Source: Betaproteobacteria bacterium (GTDB taxonomy: Bacteria > Pseudomonadota > Gammaproteobacteria > Burkholderiales > SG8-41). From it: 33,428 nt of DNA. The stretch is taken from assembly GCA_028292225.1 (NCBI GenBank), contig JAQGMV010000071.1:1-33428 (forward strand), given 5' to 3'. Positions 9,165-16,026 of this stretch are shown piece by piece. The position numbers and the translations under genes were made by a program. Under the pieces are notes generated by a model. That model worked only from the letters and a program-made list of their open reading frames with translations. It did not search any database and was not told the origin of the DNA. The stretch's first letter is position 1. Every line of letters begins with the position of its first letter.

Positions 9165-9940
9165 GCGCGTTTTTGCGAGGTTGGCCCTGGCGGCGGATGG
9201 ATGATGAGCAGGTTGGCATCGTGGGTGACGATGCCCAGAAGGACTGCGCCGACCGCCCGGTCGATGCTGATCCAGTACTCGTGCGAGGTCCCGTACGGGT
9301 GCGGCTGATACGGGTCGACGATGAGCACTCGCCGGTGGCTCGCGTCGTATCCCGCGATCACCACGAAGTGCCCCGAGGGCGCGCCCCTGAGGTCGTCCCT
9401 GGTGTCGGTGGGGCCGTATTCGCGCGCCGCGTGATACAGGTAAGTCGAGGACAGCCCCGTAACGATCGGGAAGCGGCGCCTCAGGATGCGGTGGATCAGC
9501 CTCGGCGAAAGATCCATGAAGCGCAGGCGCCCGCCGAGCCGGAGAAACTCGAGATAACCCGGCGTCACCTGCTGCAACCGGTCATCCTTCTTGATCTCGC
9601 GCTGGCGCTCGAGCCGCTCCGCGATGTCGGTGCCGCTTCTGCCGAACCAGGTCGGGTCGAACACCATCAGGTTGTAGGTGTAAATCGTCGCCCGGTAGCC
9701 TTTGCGCAGCGCATCGCATGCAAGAAAGACCGCGAAGGTGCCGCCGTGCTCCATGCGGTAGTTGCGCGCGATCACGTCCCCCAGCGGCTCGGCCTCGCCC
9801 CAGTAGCGATACACCGCGTGCAAGCACGTCGGCCCGCACGTGGTTTCGTCGGGCTGGGGCAGGGTTTCGATCGGCAGGCGGAATTCGCCGTCCCTGATCG
9901 GAGTCGATCGCTTGCGGCGGGTGACTACAGGGGTATCCAT
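9161..9940 (-). CDS. C39-like papain-fold cysteine peptidase
   Basis: 259 residues from ATG 9940; the frame extends to 9994, but the upstream part is not conserved-looking. The peptidase signature is clear: Gln29 (oxyanion hole), then exactly five residues, then Cys35 in CGPTCL; His191 in GHFVVIAGYD; and Asp209 in VDPY. This is the C39 arrangement of Gln, Cys, His and Asp. There is no signal peptide, no membrane segment and no ABC transporter, so it is cytosolic and not a bacteriocin exporter domain. It is the first gene of the operon, overlapping the ATP-grasp gene by 4 nt. It may cleave a peptide or the isopeptide product of the two ligases, or act as a transferase (inference). Confidence 0.85.
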   Translation of the reverse strand: MDTPVVTRRKRSTPIRDGEFRLPIETLPQPDETTCGPTCLHAVYRYWGEAEPLGDVIARNYRMEHGGTFAVFLACDALRKGYRATIYTYNLMVFDPTWFGRSGTDIAERLERQREIKKDDRLQQVTPGYLEFLRLGGRLRFMDLSPRLIHRILRRRFPIVTGLSSTYLYHAAREYGPTDTRDDLRGAPSGHFVVIAGYDASHRRVLIVDPYQPHPYGTSHEYWISIDRAVGAVLLGIVTHDANLLIIHPPPGPTSQKRA

Positions 9941-10051
9941 GCGACGCTCGGCTGTGACAGCCGCTCTCCCGTGCCCTGCTGTATGGCAGGCCAATTCATG
10001 CGGGAGGGTCTGCAGTTTTGGTGCCCATGGAGCGGCACCACGGCTCGAGCG

Positions 10052-11857
10052 TTAGCGTCGAGGGGCTGTGCCCCAGGAATCCTTCAAGGTCACTGCGCGA
10101 TTGAACACCGGTGCGCCGGGTTTCGAATCCCGCACGTCCGCGCAGAAGTAGCCATGCCGCTCGAACTGGACGCGTTCTTCGGGTTGCGCGTCTTTCAACG
10201 CCGGCTCGAGCTGAGCTGTGACGATGCGCTTCGAATCGGGGTTGAGGTCTTCGAGGAAGTCGCGCTCGCGCCCGGGATGGGGGTCGCGGAAAAGTCGATC
10301 GTAGATCCGCACTTCGCCGGCGTGCGAGTGCGCCGCGGAAAGCCAGTGGATAGCGCCTTTGACTTTTACGGTCTCCGCGCCGGGTGTTCCCGACTTGGTG
10401 TCCGGCAGGTATTCGCAGTGCACGGCGGTGATCCTGCCTTCGGCGTCCTTGTCGCAGCCGGTGCATTTGACGACGTAGCCGTAGCGCAGGCGCACGCTGT
10501 TCCCTGGAAACAGCCTGAAGTAGCCTTTCGGCGGGATCTCTTCGAAATCCTCGCGCTCTATCCACAGCTCGCGGGAGAACGGTATCGGGCGTTTTCCCAG
10601 CTCGGGCTTGTTCGGATGGTTGGGCGCGTAGCACTCCTCGACCTGACCTTCCGGATAGTTGTCGATGACGAGCCTGACCGGGTCGAGCACCGCGATGCGC
10701 CGCTCGGCGCGCGTGTTCAGATCGTCGCGCATGCATTCTTCGAGCACCGAGTAATCGATCCACGAATCGGCCTTGGAGACGCCGATGCGGTCGGCGAACA
10801 GCCGAAAGCCCTCGGGCGTGTAGCCGCGGCGTCGCGCACCGGCGAGCGTGGGCATGCGAGGGTCGTCCCAGCTCTCGCAGTGCCGCTCCTCTATGAGCTG
10901 GATGAGCTTGCGTTTGGAGAGCACGACGTAAGTGAGGTTGAGGCGTGCGAACTCGATCTGCTGGGGCAGCGGGCGCAGCAGCAGGTCGCAGTCGGCGAGG
11001 CGCTCGAGCAGCCAGTCGTAGAACGGCCGCTGGTCTTCGAACTCCAGCGTGCACAGCGAATGGGTGATGTTCTCGAGCGCGTCCTCGATCGGATGCGCGT
11101 AGGTGTACATCGGGTAGATGCACCACTTGTCGCCCGTGCGGTGATGCGCGGCGGTCCGGATGCGGTAGATGACCGGATCGCGAAGGTTGATGTTCGGGGA
11201 GGCCATGTCGATGCGCGCGCGCAGCACCATGCTGCCGTCGGCGTGGCAGCCGTCGCGCATCTCGCGCAGGCGCCTGAGCGATTCCTCGCGCGGCCGGTCT
11301 CGAAAGGGACTGTTCCTGCCGGGCTCGGTCAGCGTGCCGCGGCCGACGCGGATTTCGTCCGCGCTCTGCTCGTCGACATAGACGTGACCGGCCTGCACCA
11401 GCGCTTCGGCCGCGGCGTACATGAAATCGAAATAATCCGAAGCGAAATAAAGATGCGGCTCCCAGTCGTAGCCCAGCCACTTGACTGCCGAGATGATCGA
11501 ATCGACGTATTCCTGCTCTTCTTTTTCGGGATTGGTGTCGTCGAAACGCAGGTGGCACGCGCCGGCGTAATCGATCGCGAGGCCGAAGTTGAGGCAGATC
11601 GATTTCGCGTGACCGATGTGCAGGTAGCCGTTGGGCTCGGGGGGAAAGCGCGTGCGAATTCGCGCCGGATCCGGCGGCGCGACACGCTGAACAGACGCGG
11701 GCCCGGGCCGTCCCGCCCAATGGCGGGACGCGTGTTTGCCGCTCGCGAGATCCGCTTCGACGACGTGGCGGATGAAGTTGGAGACGGCGGGGTCGCCGGC
11801 ATTGTGAGCGGATGGCGCTTTCGCGCGGGCGGGTTTGTCGGGGGCGGAAGGCATCAT
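10052..11857 (-). CDS. glnS: Glutaminyl-tRNA synthetase
   Basis: A 601-residue class I aminoacyl-tRNA synthetase charging tRNA-Gln. It has PPEPNG (72-77) followed by HIGH (80-83), RFDDTNPEKE, the tRNA-binding DPVIYRIRTAAHHRTG, and the KMSKS-type loop VLSKRKL, followed by the two-part beta-barrel anticodon domain. The family is usually about 555 residues; the extra length is mainly a Pro/Ala-rich N-terminal region (1-65). HIGHAKS and the overall layout favour GlnRS over GluRS. The start is the first of two adjacent ATGs with no strong ribosome site. Its presence implies direct Gln-tRNA charging. The 111-nt spacer to the C39 gene holds only a weak 6-bp hairpin. Confidence 0.97.
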   Translation of the reverse strand: MMPSAPDKPARAKAPSAHNAGDPAVSNFIRHVVEADLASGKHASRHWAGRPGPASVQRVAPPDPARIRTRFPPEPNGYLHIGHAKSICLNFGLAIDYAGACHLRFDDTNPEKEEQEYVDSIISAVKWLGYDWEPHLYFASDYFDFMYAAAEALVQAGHVYVDEQSADEIRVGRGTLTEPGRNSPFRDRPREESLRRLREMRDGCHADGSMVLRARIDMASPNINLRDPVIYRIRTAAHHRTGDKWCIYPMYTYAHPIEDALENITHSLCTLEFEDQRPFYDWLLERLADCDLLLRPLPQQIEFARLNLTYVVLSKRKLIQLIEERHCESWDDPRMPTLAGARRRGYTPEGFRLFADRIGVSKADSWIDYSVLEECMRDDLNTRAERRIAVLDPVRLVIDNYPEGQVEECYAPNHPNKPELGKRPIPFSRELWIEREDFEEIPPKGYFRLFPGNSVRLRYGYVVKCTGCDKDAEGRITAVHCEYLPDTKSGTPGAETVKVKGAIHWLSAAHSHAGEVRIYDRLFRDPHPGRERDFLEDLNPDSKRIVTAQLEPALKDAQPEERVQFERHGYFCADVRDSKPGAPVFNRAVTLKDSWGTAPRR

Positions 11858-11918
11858 TCAGGCAGGTGTAGCAAAGCGCCATTCTAAACCAGCCCCATCT
11901 GCAGCTTCGGTCGGCAGG

Positions 11919-11950
11919 GTGACAACGTGACGAAGTGACGAAGCGATGAA
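11919..11950. repeat. Four tandem 8-bp repeats of GTGACGAA type
   Basis: GTGACAAC, GTGACGAA, GTGACGAA and GCGATGAA follow each other without gaps between the glnS start and the downstream Bug gene's stop. No inverted partner is seen nearby. This is a third word type among the intergenic repeats of this window. Confidence 0.65.
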
Positions 11951-11974
11951 CGTCGGCGAGCGAGCCGCGCGCGG

Positions 11975-12943
11975 TCAATCCGGGCGGATGTTCGCCGCTT
12001 TGATCACTTTCGCGTACTTCTCGGTTTCACGTCTGAAGTAGGCGCCGAGCTCTTCCGGCGTGCTGCCCACCGGCTCGGCGCCGTCCTTGATGATGATCTC
12101 GCGCATGTCGGCAGCCTGCAGCGCCCTGACGATCTCCGCGTGCAGCCTGGCCACGAGCTCCTTCGGGGTTCCTCCGGTGGCGAACATCGCGTACCAGTTG
12201 TCGGCATCGAAGCCCGGATACAGCGATGCCAGTGTCGGCAGGTCGGGCAGCAAGGTCGATCTGCGGCTCGACGCGATCGCGAGCGGCCTTACCCGGCCCG
12301 ATCTCACGTGCGGAATCACCGCGAGCTGTCCTGAAAATCGCAGCTCGACCTCGCCTGCCATCATCGCAGTCACCGCCGGTCCGCCGCCTTTGTACGGGAC
12401 GTGCACGACGTCGATTCCGGCCGCCTGCTTGAGCATCTCGATCGCAAGATGGCTGGTGGTGCCGCTGCCGTTCGACGCTGCGTTGAGCTTGCCCTTGTGC
12501 TTCTTCGCGAGTGCGACGAGCTCCTGAACCGTTTTCGCCGGAACGCTGGGATGCACGACGAGCACGAGCGGCGCGGAGGAGAGCAGGCTCACTGGCGCGA
12601 GGTCTTTCAGCGGATCGAAGGGGAGCTTCTTCACGAGCGTCGCATTGACTGCGAGCGATGCGGAAGAGAAGAGCAGCGCATAACCGTCCGGAGGCGCTTT
12701 CGCGACGATCTCCGCGCCGATCAGCCCGCCTGCGCCGCTGCGGTTGTCGACGACGAAGCTCTGTCCCATGCTTTCGGTGAGCTTCTTCGCCAGCAGACGC
12801 CCCTGGATATCGGTGCCGCCGCCCGGCTGGAAAGGCACGACGATGCGAACCGATCTCGACGGCCAGCTCTGCGCCGACGCGGATGAAGCGAGCGCCAGGC
12901 AGAGGCCGACGAACGTCGTTGCAACAGCCGACCGGTGTGTCAT
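11975..12943 (-). CDS. Bug/TctC-family periplasmic solute-binding protein
   Basis: 322 residues. The signal peptide spans 1-24, ending LASSASAQS. The signatures are WPSRSVRIVVPFQPGGGTD at the start of the mature protein, VVDNRSGAGGLIGAE, PPDGYALLFSS and the pocket motif HVPYKGGGPA, and it ends with KYAKVIKAANIRPD, typical of the family. It binds a small, probably carboxylate ligand in the periplasm. No membrane partner (TctA/TctB) is nearby. The gene is divergent from another Bug gene across 74 nt, an arrangement suggesting shared control. The two proteins are clearly different in sequence, so this is not a recent duplication. Confidence 0.95.
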   Translation of the reverse strand: MTHRSAVATTFVGLCLALASSASAQSWPSRSVRIVVPFQPGGGTDIQGRLLAKKLTESMGQSFVVDNRSGAGGLIGAEIVAKAPPDGYALLFSSASLAVNATLVKKLPFDPLKDLAPVSLLSSAPLVLVVHPSVPAKTVQELVALAKKHKGKLNAASNGSGTTSHLAIEMLKQAAGIDVVHVPYKGGGPAVTAMMAGEVELRFSGQLAVIPHVRSGRVRPLAIASSRRSTLLPDLPTLASLYPGFDADNWYAMFATGGTPKELVARLHAEIVRALQAADMREIIIKDGAEPVGSTPEELGAYFRRETEKYAKVIKAANIRPD

Positions 12944-12958
12944 GTCGAGTACGCGCGC

Positions 12959-12987
12959 CTGATAAGCTTGGCGCTATCGTATATCAA
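12959..12987 (-). promoter_or_regulatory. Candidate sigma-70 promoter for the minus-strand Bug gene
   Basis: On the minus strand TTGATA (12987-12982) and TATCAG (12964-12959) are spaced by 17 nt, and the -10 lies about 15 nt before ATG 12943. The -35 is close to consensus, the -10 only fair. Confidence 0.4.
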
Positions 12988-13017
12988 GCCGGTATGAGTC
13001 GTGAGGGAGACCCAGTG

Positions 13018-14010
13018 ATGCAGGCATCCAGACGCAACGCGCGAACGTTCGCGAGGCTGATTGCAGCCGCGTCGTCCATTGCCGTGATCCACAACGCCGC
13101 GGCAGGCGAGAGCTATCCGGTGAAACCGGTGCGCGTCATCGCAGCGTTTTCGCCCGGGGGCTACGTGGACTTCACCGCGCGGCTCGTGTCGGGTCCGCTC
13201 GGCGCCGCGCTCGGACAGCAGTTCATCGTCGAGAACCGTGCGGGCGCGGGCGGCATCGTCGGAACCGAAGCGGTCGCACGCGCGGCCCCCGACGGGTACA
13301 CGCTCGTCGTCGGCAGCGTCGGAACTCACGCGGTCAACCAGAGCCTGTACCCGAAGCTCCCGTACCACGTGCTTCGGGACTTTCAGCCGATCGCGCGGGT
13401 ATCCGACGCGCCGAGCATTCTGGCTGTTCATCCTTCGCTGCCCGCGCGCTCGGTGAAGGAGCTGATCGCGGTGGCGCGCGGCCGGCCCGGTCAGATCAAC
13501 TATGCGTCCGCCGGCGCAGGCACATCCACGCATCTCGCGGCAGTGCTCTTCGAGCACATGGGCCGCGTCAAGCTCGTGCACGTCCCGTATAAAGGCGGCG
13601 GTCCTGCCTTGATCGCGGTCGTCGCAGGCGAGGTGCCGGTGACGTTCGGGACCGCGGCGTCGGTCTCGCCGCACACCAAAAGCGGAAGGCTGAGAGCGCT
13701 CGCGGTGACGTCTGGACAGCGTTCGGCTGTGCTTCCTGACGTCCCGACGATCGCTGAAGCGGGGCTGCCTGGTTACGAGATGCTCAACTGGCTCGGGCTT
13801 TTCGCGCCCGCGGGCACGCCTCGCGTGCTCGTCGACCGGCTGGCCGGCGAAGCGATGAGGGTCGTTCGTCAGCCTGACGTGGTCTCCCGCTTCCACGCGC
13901 AGGCGTCGGAGCCTTCGCCTCTTGCGACCGACGAGTTCAGCGCTTTCGTGAAAAAGGAAGTCGAGAAGTGGGCAAAGGTCGTCGCATCGACGGGTATGAC
14001 GGCGGAGTGA
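13018..14010 (+). CDS. Bug/TctC-family periplasmic solute-binding protein
   Basis: 330 residues from ATG 13018, chosen because GAGGGAGA ends 7 nt upstream and the signal peptide (basic MQASRRNARTFAR, then a hydrophobic core, cleavage near AAAGES) starts there. The open frame extends further upstream, but that part has no signal sequence. Signatures are YPVKPVRVIAAFSPGGYVD, IVENRAGAGGIVGTEA, PDGYTLVVGS and HVPYKGGGPA. The usual GG(G/T)TD after the PGG turn reads GGYVD, so the ligand-contacting loop differs slightly. The ligand is unknown and no TctAB is nearby. Confidence 0.95.
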   Translation: MQASRRNARTFARLIAAASSIAVIHNAAAGESYPVKPVRVIAAFSPGGYVDFTARLVSGPLGAALGQQFIVENRAGAGGIVGTEAVARAAPDGYTLVVGSVGTHAVNQSLYPKLPYHVLRDFQPIARVSDAPSILAVHPSLPARSVKELIAVARGRPGQINYASAGAGTSTHLAAVLFEHMGRVKLVHVPYKGGGPALIAVVAGEVPVTFGTAASVSPHTKSGRLRALAVTSGQRSAVLPDVPTIAEAGLPGYEMLNWLGLFAPAGTPRVLVDRLAGEAMRVVRQPDVVSRFHAQASEPSPLATDEFSAFVKKEVEKWAKVVASTGMTAE

Positions 14011-14054
14011 ACCGCCGCAGGCACTTTGACCTGAAACACTTTTTTACAAAAGAA

Positions 14055-14070
14055 TGTGGCCTTTGGCACA
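14055..14070. promoter_or_regulatory. Crp-type operator-like half-site pair TGTG-N8-CACA
   Basis: TGTG (14055-14058) and CACA (14067-14070) are spaced exactly as in Crp/Fnr-family sites, 61 nt before the start of a Crp-family gene. Inner positions do not match the classical TGTGA/TCACA fully. A site for autoregulation is possible but unproven. Confidence 0.35.
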
Positions 14071-14130
14071 ACGAATCCGGGCGGGTGTCCTCTACATTGC
14101 TGGACCGGCAAAGAAGAGCCCGACACCCCG

Positions 14131-14847
14131 ATGGTGCGACTTTCGTACAACCCTAATGTGCTGCGGAGCTTCGCGCTTTTCTCCGCACTGACCGATTCGC
14201 AGTTCGGCACGCTGCTCGCTGCGCTACAGCATCGAAGCTTTCCCGCCCGCACGCGCATCATTCATGCGGGCGAGAACGCGGACGGGCTCTATGTGCTGAT
14301 CGCGGGGCGGGTGAAAGTGATTTTTCACGACGGCGACGGGCGCGAGCTCATCGCGGCGTCAGTCGGGCCCAACGAGTTCTTCGGCGAAGTCGGTTTGTTC
14401 GATGGCCGCGCGCGCGCCGCCAGCGTCGATGCGACCGAGCCGTGCGAAATCCTCTACGTGCCGCGCAAGGTCCTGCTCGATTGCGTCGAGCACAACGCCG
14501 CCGCCGCGATGTCGATGCTGCGTACGGTGACCGATCGCCTCGACGACGCGTACCGGAAAATGGCGGGACTCGCGCTGAGCGACGTCTACGGCCGGGTGGC
14601 GCGGGCGCTGCTGGACACCGGGCGCGAAGTCGAGGGCGAGTGGATGGTCGACATCGGTTCGGAGCAGGTCGCCGCGATGGTCGGCGCATCGCGCGAGATG
14701 GTCAGCCGGGTCGTCAAGGACATGATCGCGAAAGGCCTGGTGCGGCGATTGAAGCGCAAGCTCATCGTCATCGACCGGCTGTCGCTCGCGCATCGAAGCG
14801 ATCGCGATCATCACATCGCGGCCCCGCCTCATCACGAGCGGCATTGA
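14131..14847 (+). CDS. Crp/Fnr-family transcriptional regulator
   Basis: 238 residues from ATG 14131; an alternative ATG at 14056 would add 25 residues of unlikely sequence. The cyclic-nucleotide-binding beta-roll covers about 15-125, with IIHAGENADGLYVLIAGRVK and the phosphate-binding cassette FGEVGLFDGRARAASV (84-99). In that cassette the Arg-Ser pair that contacts cAMP in E. coli Crp reads Arg95-Ala96, so the effector may differ. No Fnr-type cysteine cluster is present. The C-terminal winged helix-turn-helix (about 176-206) reads VAAMVGASREMVSRVVKDM. It should be a DNA-binding regulator; the targets are unknown. A Crp-like palindrome lies upstream. Confidence 0.93.
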   Translation: MVRLSYNPNVLRSFALFSALTDSQFGTLLAALQHRSFPARTRIIHAGENADGLYVLIAGRVKVIFHDGDGRELIAASVGPNEFFGEVGLFDGRARAASVDATEPCEILYVPRKVLLDCVEHNAAAAMSMLRTVTDRLDDAYRKMAGLALSDVYGRVARALLDTGREVEGEWMVDIGSEQVAAMVGASREMVSRVVKDMIAKGLVRRLKRKLIVIDRLSLAHRSDRDHHIAAPPHHERH

Positions 14848-14889
14848 GCCCGACGCGAGTTCGCGCCTGAATTCCCGTCTGAATCCGCG

Positions 14890-14917
14890 CGAGCCGCGTG
14901 TGGCGCCGCGCGGCTCG
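14890..14917. terminator. Candidate hairpin between convergent genes
   Basis: CGAGCCGCG (14890-14898) and CGCGGCTCG (14909-14917) form a perfect 9-bp stem with a 10-nt loop, between the Crp-like gene and the convergent small basic protein gene. There is no U-run on either strand, so Rho-independent function is uncertain. Confidence 0.4.
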
Positions 14918-14922
14918 ACTGC

Positions 14923-15228
14923 TTAACGGTTCACGTTGTCCCGCGCCCGATCGGCCGCCGCATCGGTCCGGGCGGCCGCGCGATCGCCGGCGGCTTCGGT
15001 CCGGTCGGCTGCACGGTGCGCCGCAGCGCGTGTCCGGTTCGCCGCATGGCGGGTTTTCTTCTTGGCTTTTTTCGCTGTCCGCTTCACTTTCTTCTTGCCC
15101 GCGTTTACGCTGCGCTGCACGTCCGGATCGACACGGACTTCATCGGTGCGCGTCACTTCGGTCGCGCCCGCAGCAGCACACGCGATGCCGAAAAATGCAG
15201 CGACTCCACACGCCAAAAGCTTGTTCAT
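14923..15228 (-). CDS. Small secreted basic protein with 11-residue repeats
   Basis: 101 residues from ATG 15228, which follows AGGGAG. Residues 1-22 are a signal peptide (probable cleavage after AAAGA). An acidic segment (TEVTRTDEVRVDPDVQ, 23-38) precedes a Lys/Arg-rich block (45-60). Then come three exact-length 11-residue repeats at 65-75, 76-86 and 87-97, each beginning Arg-Thr and keeping Arg at position 8 with Ala between. This predicts a long charged helix. I do not recognise a family. The basic block looks histone-tail-like, but the signal peptide argues for the periplasm. The C-terminus alternates charge, so self-association or binding to anionic envelope polymers is possible (inference). 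Confidence 0.75.
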   Translation of the reverse strand: MNKLLACGVAAFFGIACAAAGATEVTRTDEVRVDPDVQRSVNAGKKKVKRTAKKAKKKTRHAANRTRAAAHRAADRTEAAGDRAAARTDAAADRARDNVNR

Positions 15229-15335
15229 TGCGCTCTCCCTCGAAGACAACCGGTGGTGGTCAGTCCCGGCTTGAGCAAAAGCCGGACCTGCCCGCTGTAC
15301 ACTGCACGCATTCACGGGTTGCGGGAGTATAGAAA

Positions 15336-16013
15336 ATGGCTCAGATCCGGGTGATGCAGGCCGCCGCTTTCAAGGAGGCTTATCTCGAGCTCGTGCCGAA
15401 GTTCGAGCTCCAGACCGGGCACGAGGTGTCGTCGCTGTGGGTGCCTACGGTAAAGATCATGAGCAGGCTGAAAGCCGACGATGCGGCCGACATGGTGATC
15501 CTGTCGGCGGCCGGGCTCGAAGCGCTCATCGCGAACGGTCTCGTGAGCACACGCACCGATCTCGCCCGATGCGGCATCGGGGTCGCGGTCCGCGCGGGTG
15601 AGCCGCGACCTGATATCACGTCCGGCGAGGCGCTGAAGCGCGCGGTGCTCGCCGCAGAGTCGATCGTCTACTCGACAGGGCCCAGCGGAATCTACCTTGC
15701 GGCGCTGTTCGAGCGCATGGGCATCGCACGGGAGATCGCGCACAAGGTGAAGCAGGTGCAGGGCGAGCCGACGGGCGCGGTCGTCGCGCGCGGCGAAGCG
15801 CAGATCGGCTTTCAGCAGATGAGCGAGCTTCTTCCGGTGCCCGGCATAGACGTGGTCGGACCCCTGCCCGACGACGTCCAGGAGATCACGACGTTTTCCG
15901 CGGGGATCGTCGTCGGCGCGAAAGAGCCCGACGCCGCGCGTGAGCTCATCGGGTTCTTCACTTCAGCCGATTCGGCGCCGGTCATCACGAAGACCGGCCT
16001 GGAGCTCGCGTGA
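15336..16013 (+). CDS. ModA-like substrate-binding domain protein lacking a signal peptide
   Basis: 225 residues, start supported by GGGAG just upstream. The sequence fits the molybdate-type extracellular solute-binding fold: an early beta-strand (IRVMQAAAFKEAYLELVPKFE), DMVILSAAGLEALIANGLV, a hinge region with VYSTGPSGIYLAALFERMGI, and GEAQIGFQQMSELLPVPGIDVVGPLPDDVQ near the end. No hydrophobic N-terminal segment exists, so as read it is cytoplasmic, which is unusual for the family. No ABC transporter genes are adjacent. An export signal could be missing because of a wrong start, but no upstream in-frame signal peptide is visible. It converges with the S51 peptidase gene. Confidence 0.85.
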   Translation: MAQIRVMQAAAFKEAYLELVPKFELQTGHEVSSLWVPTVKIMSRLKADDAADMVILSAAGLEALIANGLVSTRTDLARCGIGVAVRAGEPRPDITSGEALKRAVLAAESIVYSTGPSGIYLAALFERMGIAREIAHKVKQVQGEPTGAVVARGEAQIGFQQMSELLPVPGIDVVGPLPDDVQEITTFSAGIVVGAKEPDAARELIGFFTSADSAPVITKTGLELA

Positions 16014-16026
16014 AGCGCTCGCTTCA
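16011..16026. terminator. Palindrome spanning both convergent stop codons
   Basis: TGAAGCG (16011-16017) and CGCTTCA (16020-16026) are inverted copies. The first starts with the TGA of the ModA-like gene and the last is the TGA of the S51 gene on the other strand. The stem is short and has no U-run; it may act as a shared weak terminator or be chance. Confidence 0.3.

Noticed and set aside
9941-10051. Terminator or regulatory RNA between glnS and the C39-like gene
   Set aside because: Only a 6-bp hairpin (GGTGCC/GGCACC, 10020-10039) is seen, followed by AAAA rather than a U-run on the relevant strand. Nothing else is convincing.
9173-11887. A 904-codon open frame on the plus strand
   Set aside because: It lies antisense to glnS and the C39-like gene, both with clear motifs. 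Long antisense frames are common in GC-rich DNA, and this one has a low-complexity Arg/Ala/Val/Asp composition with no recognisable domain.
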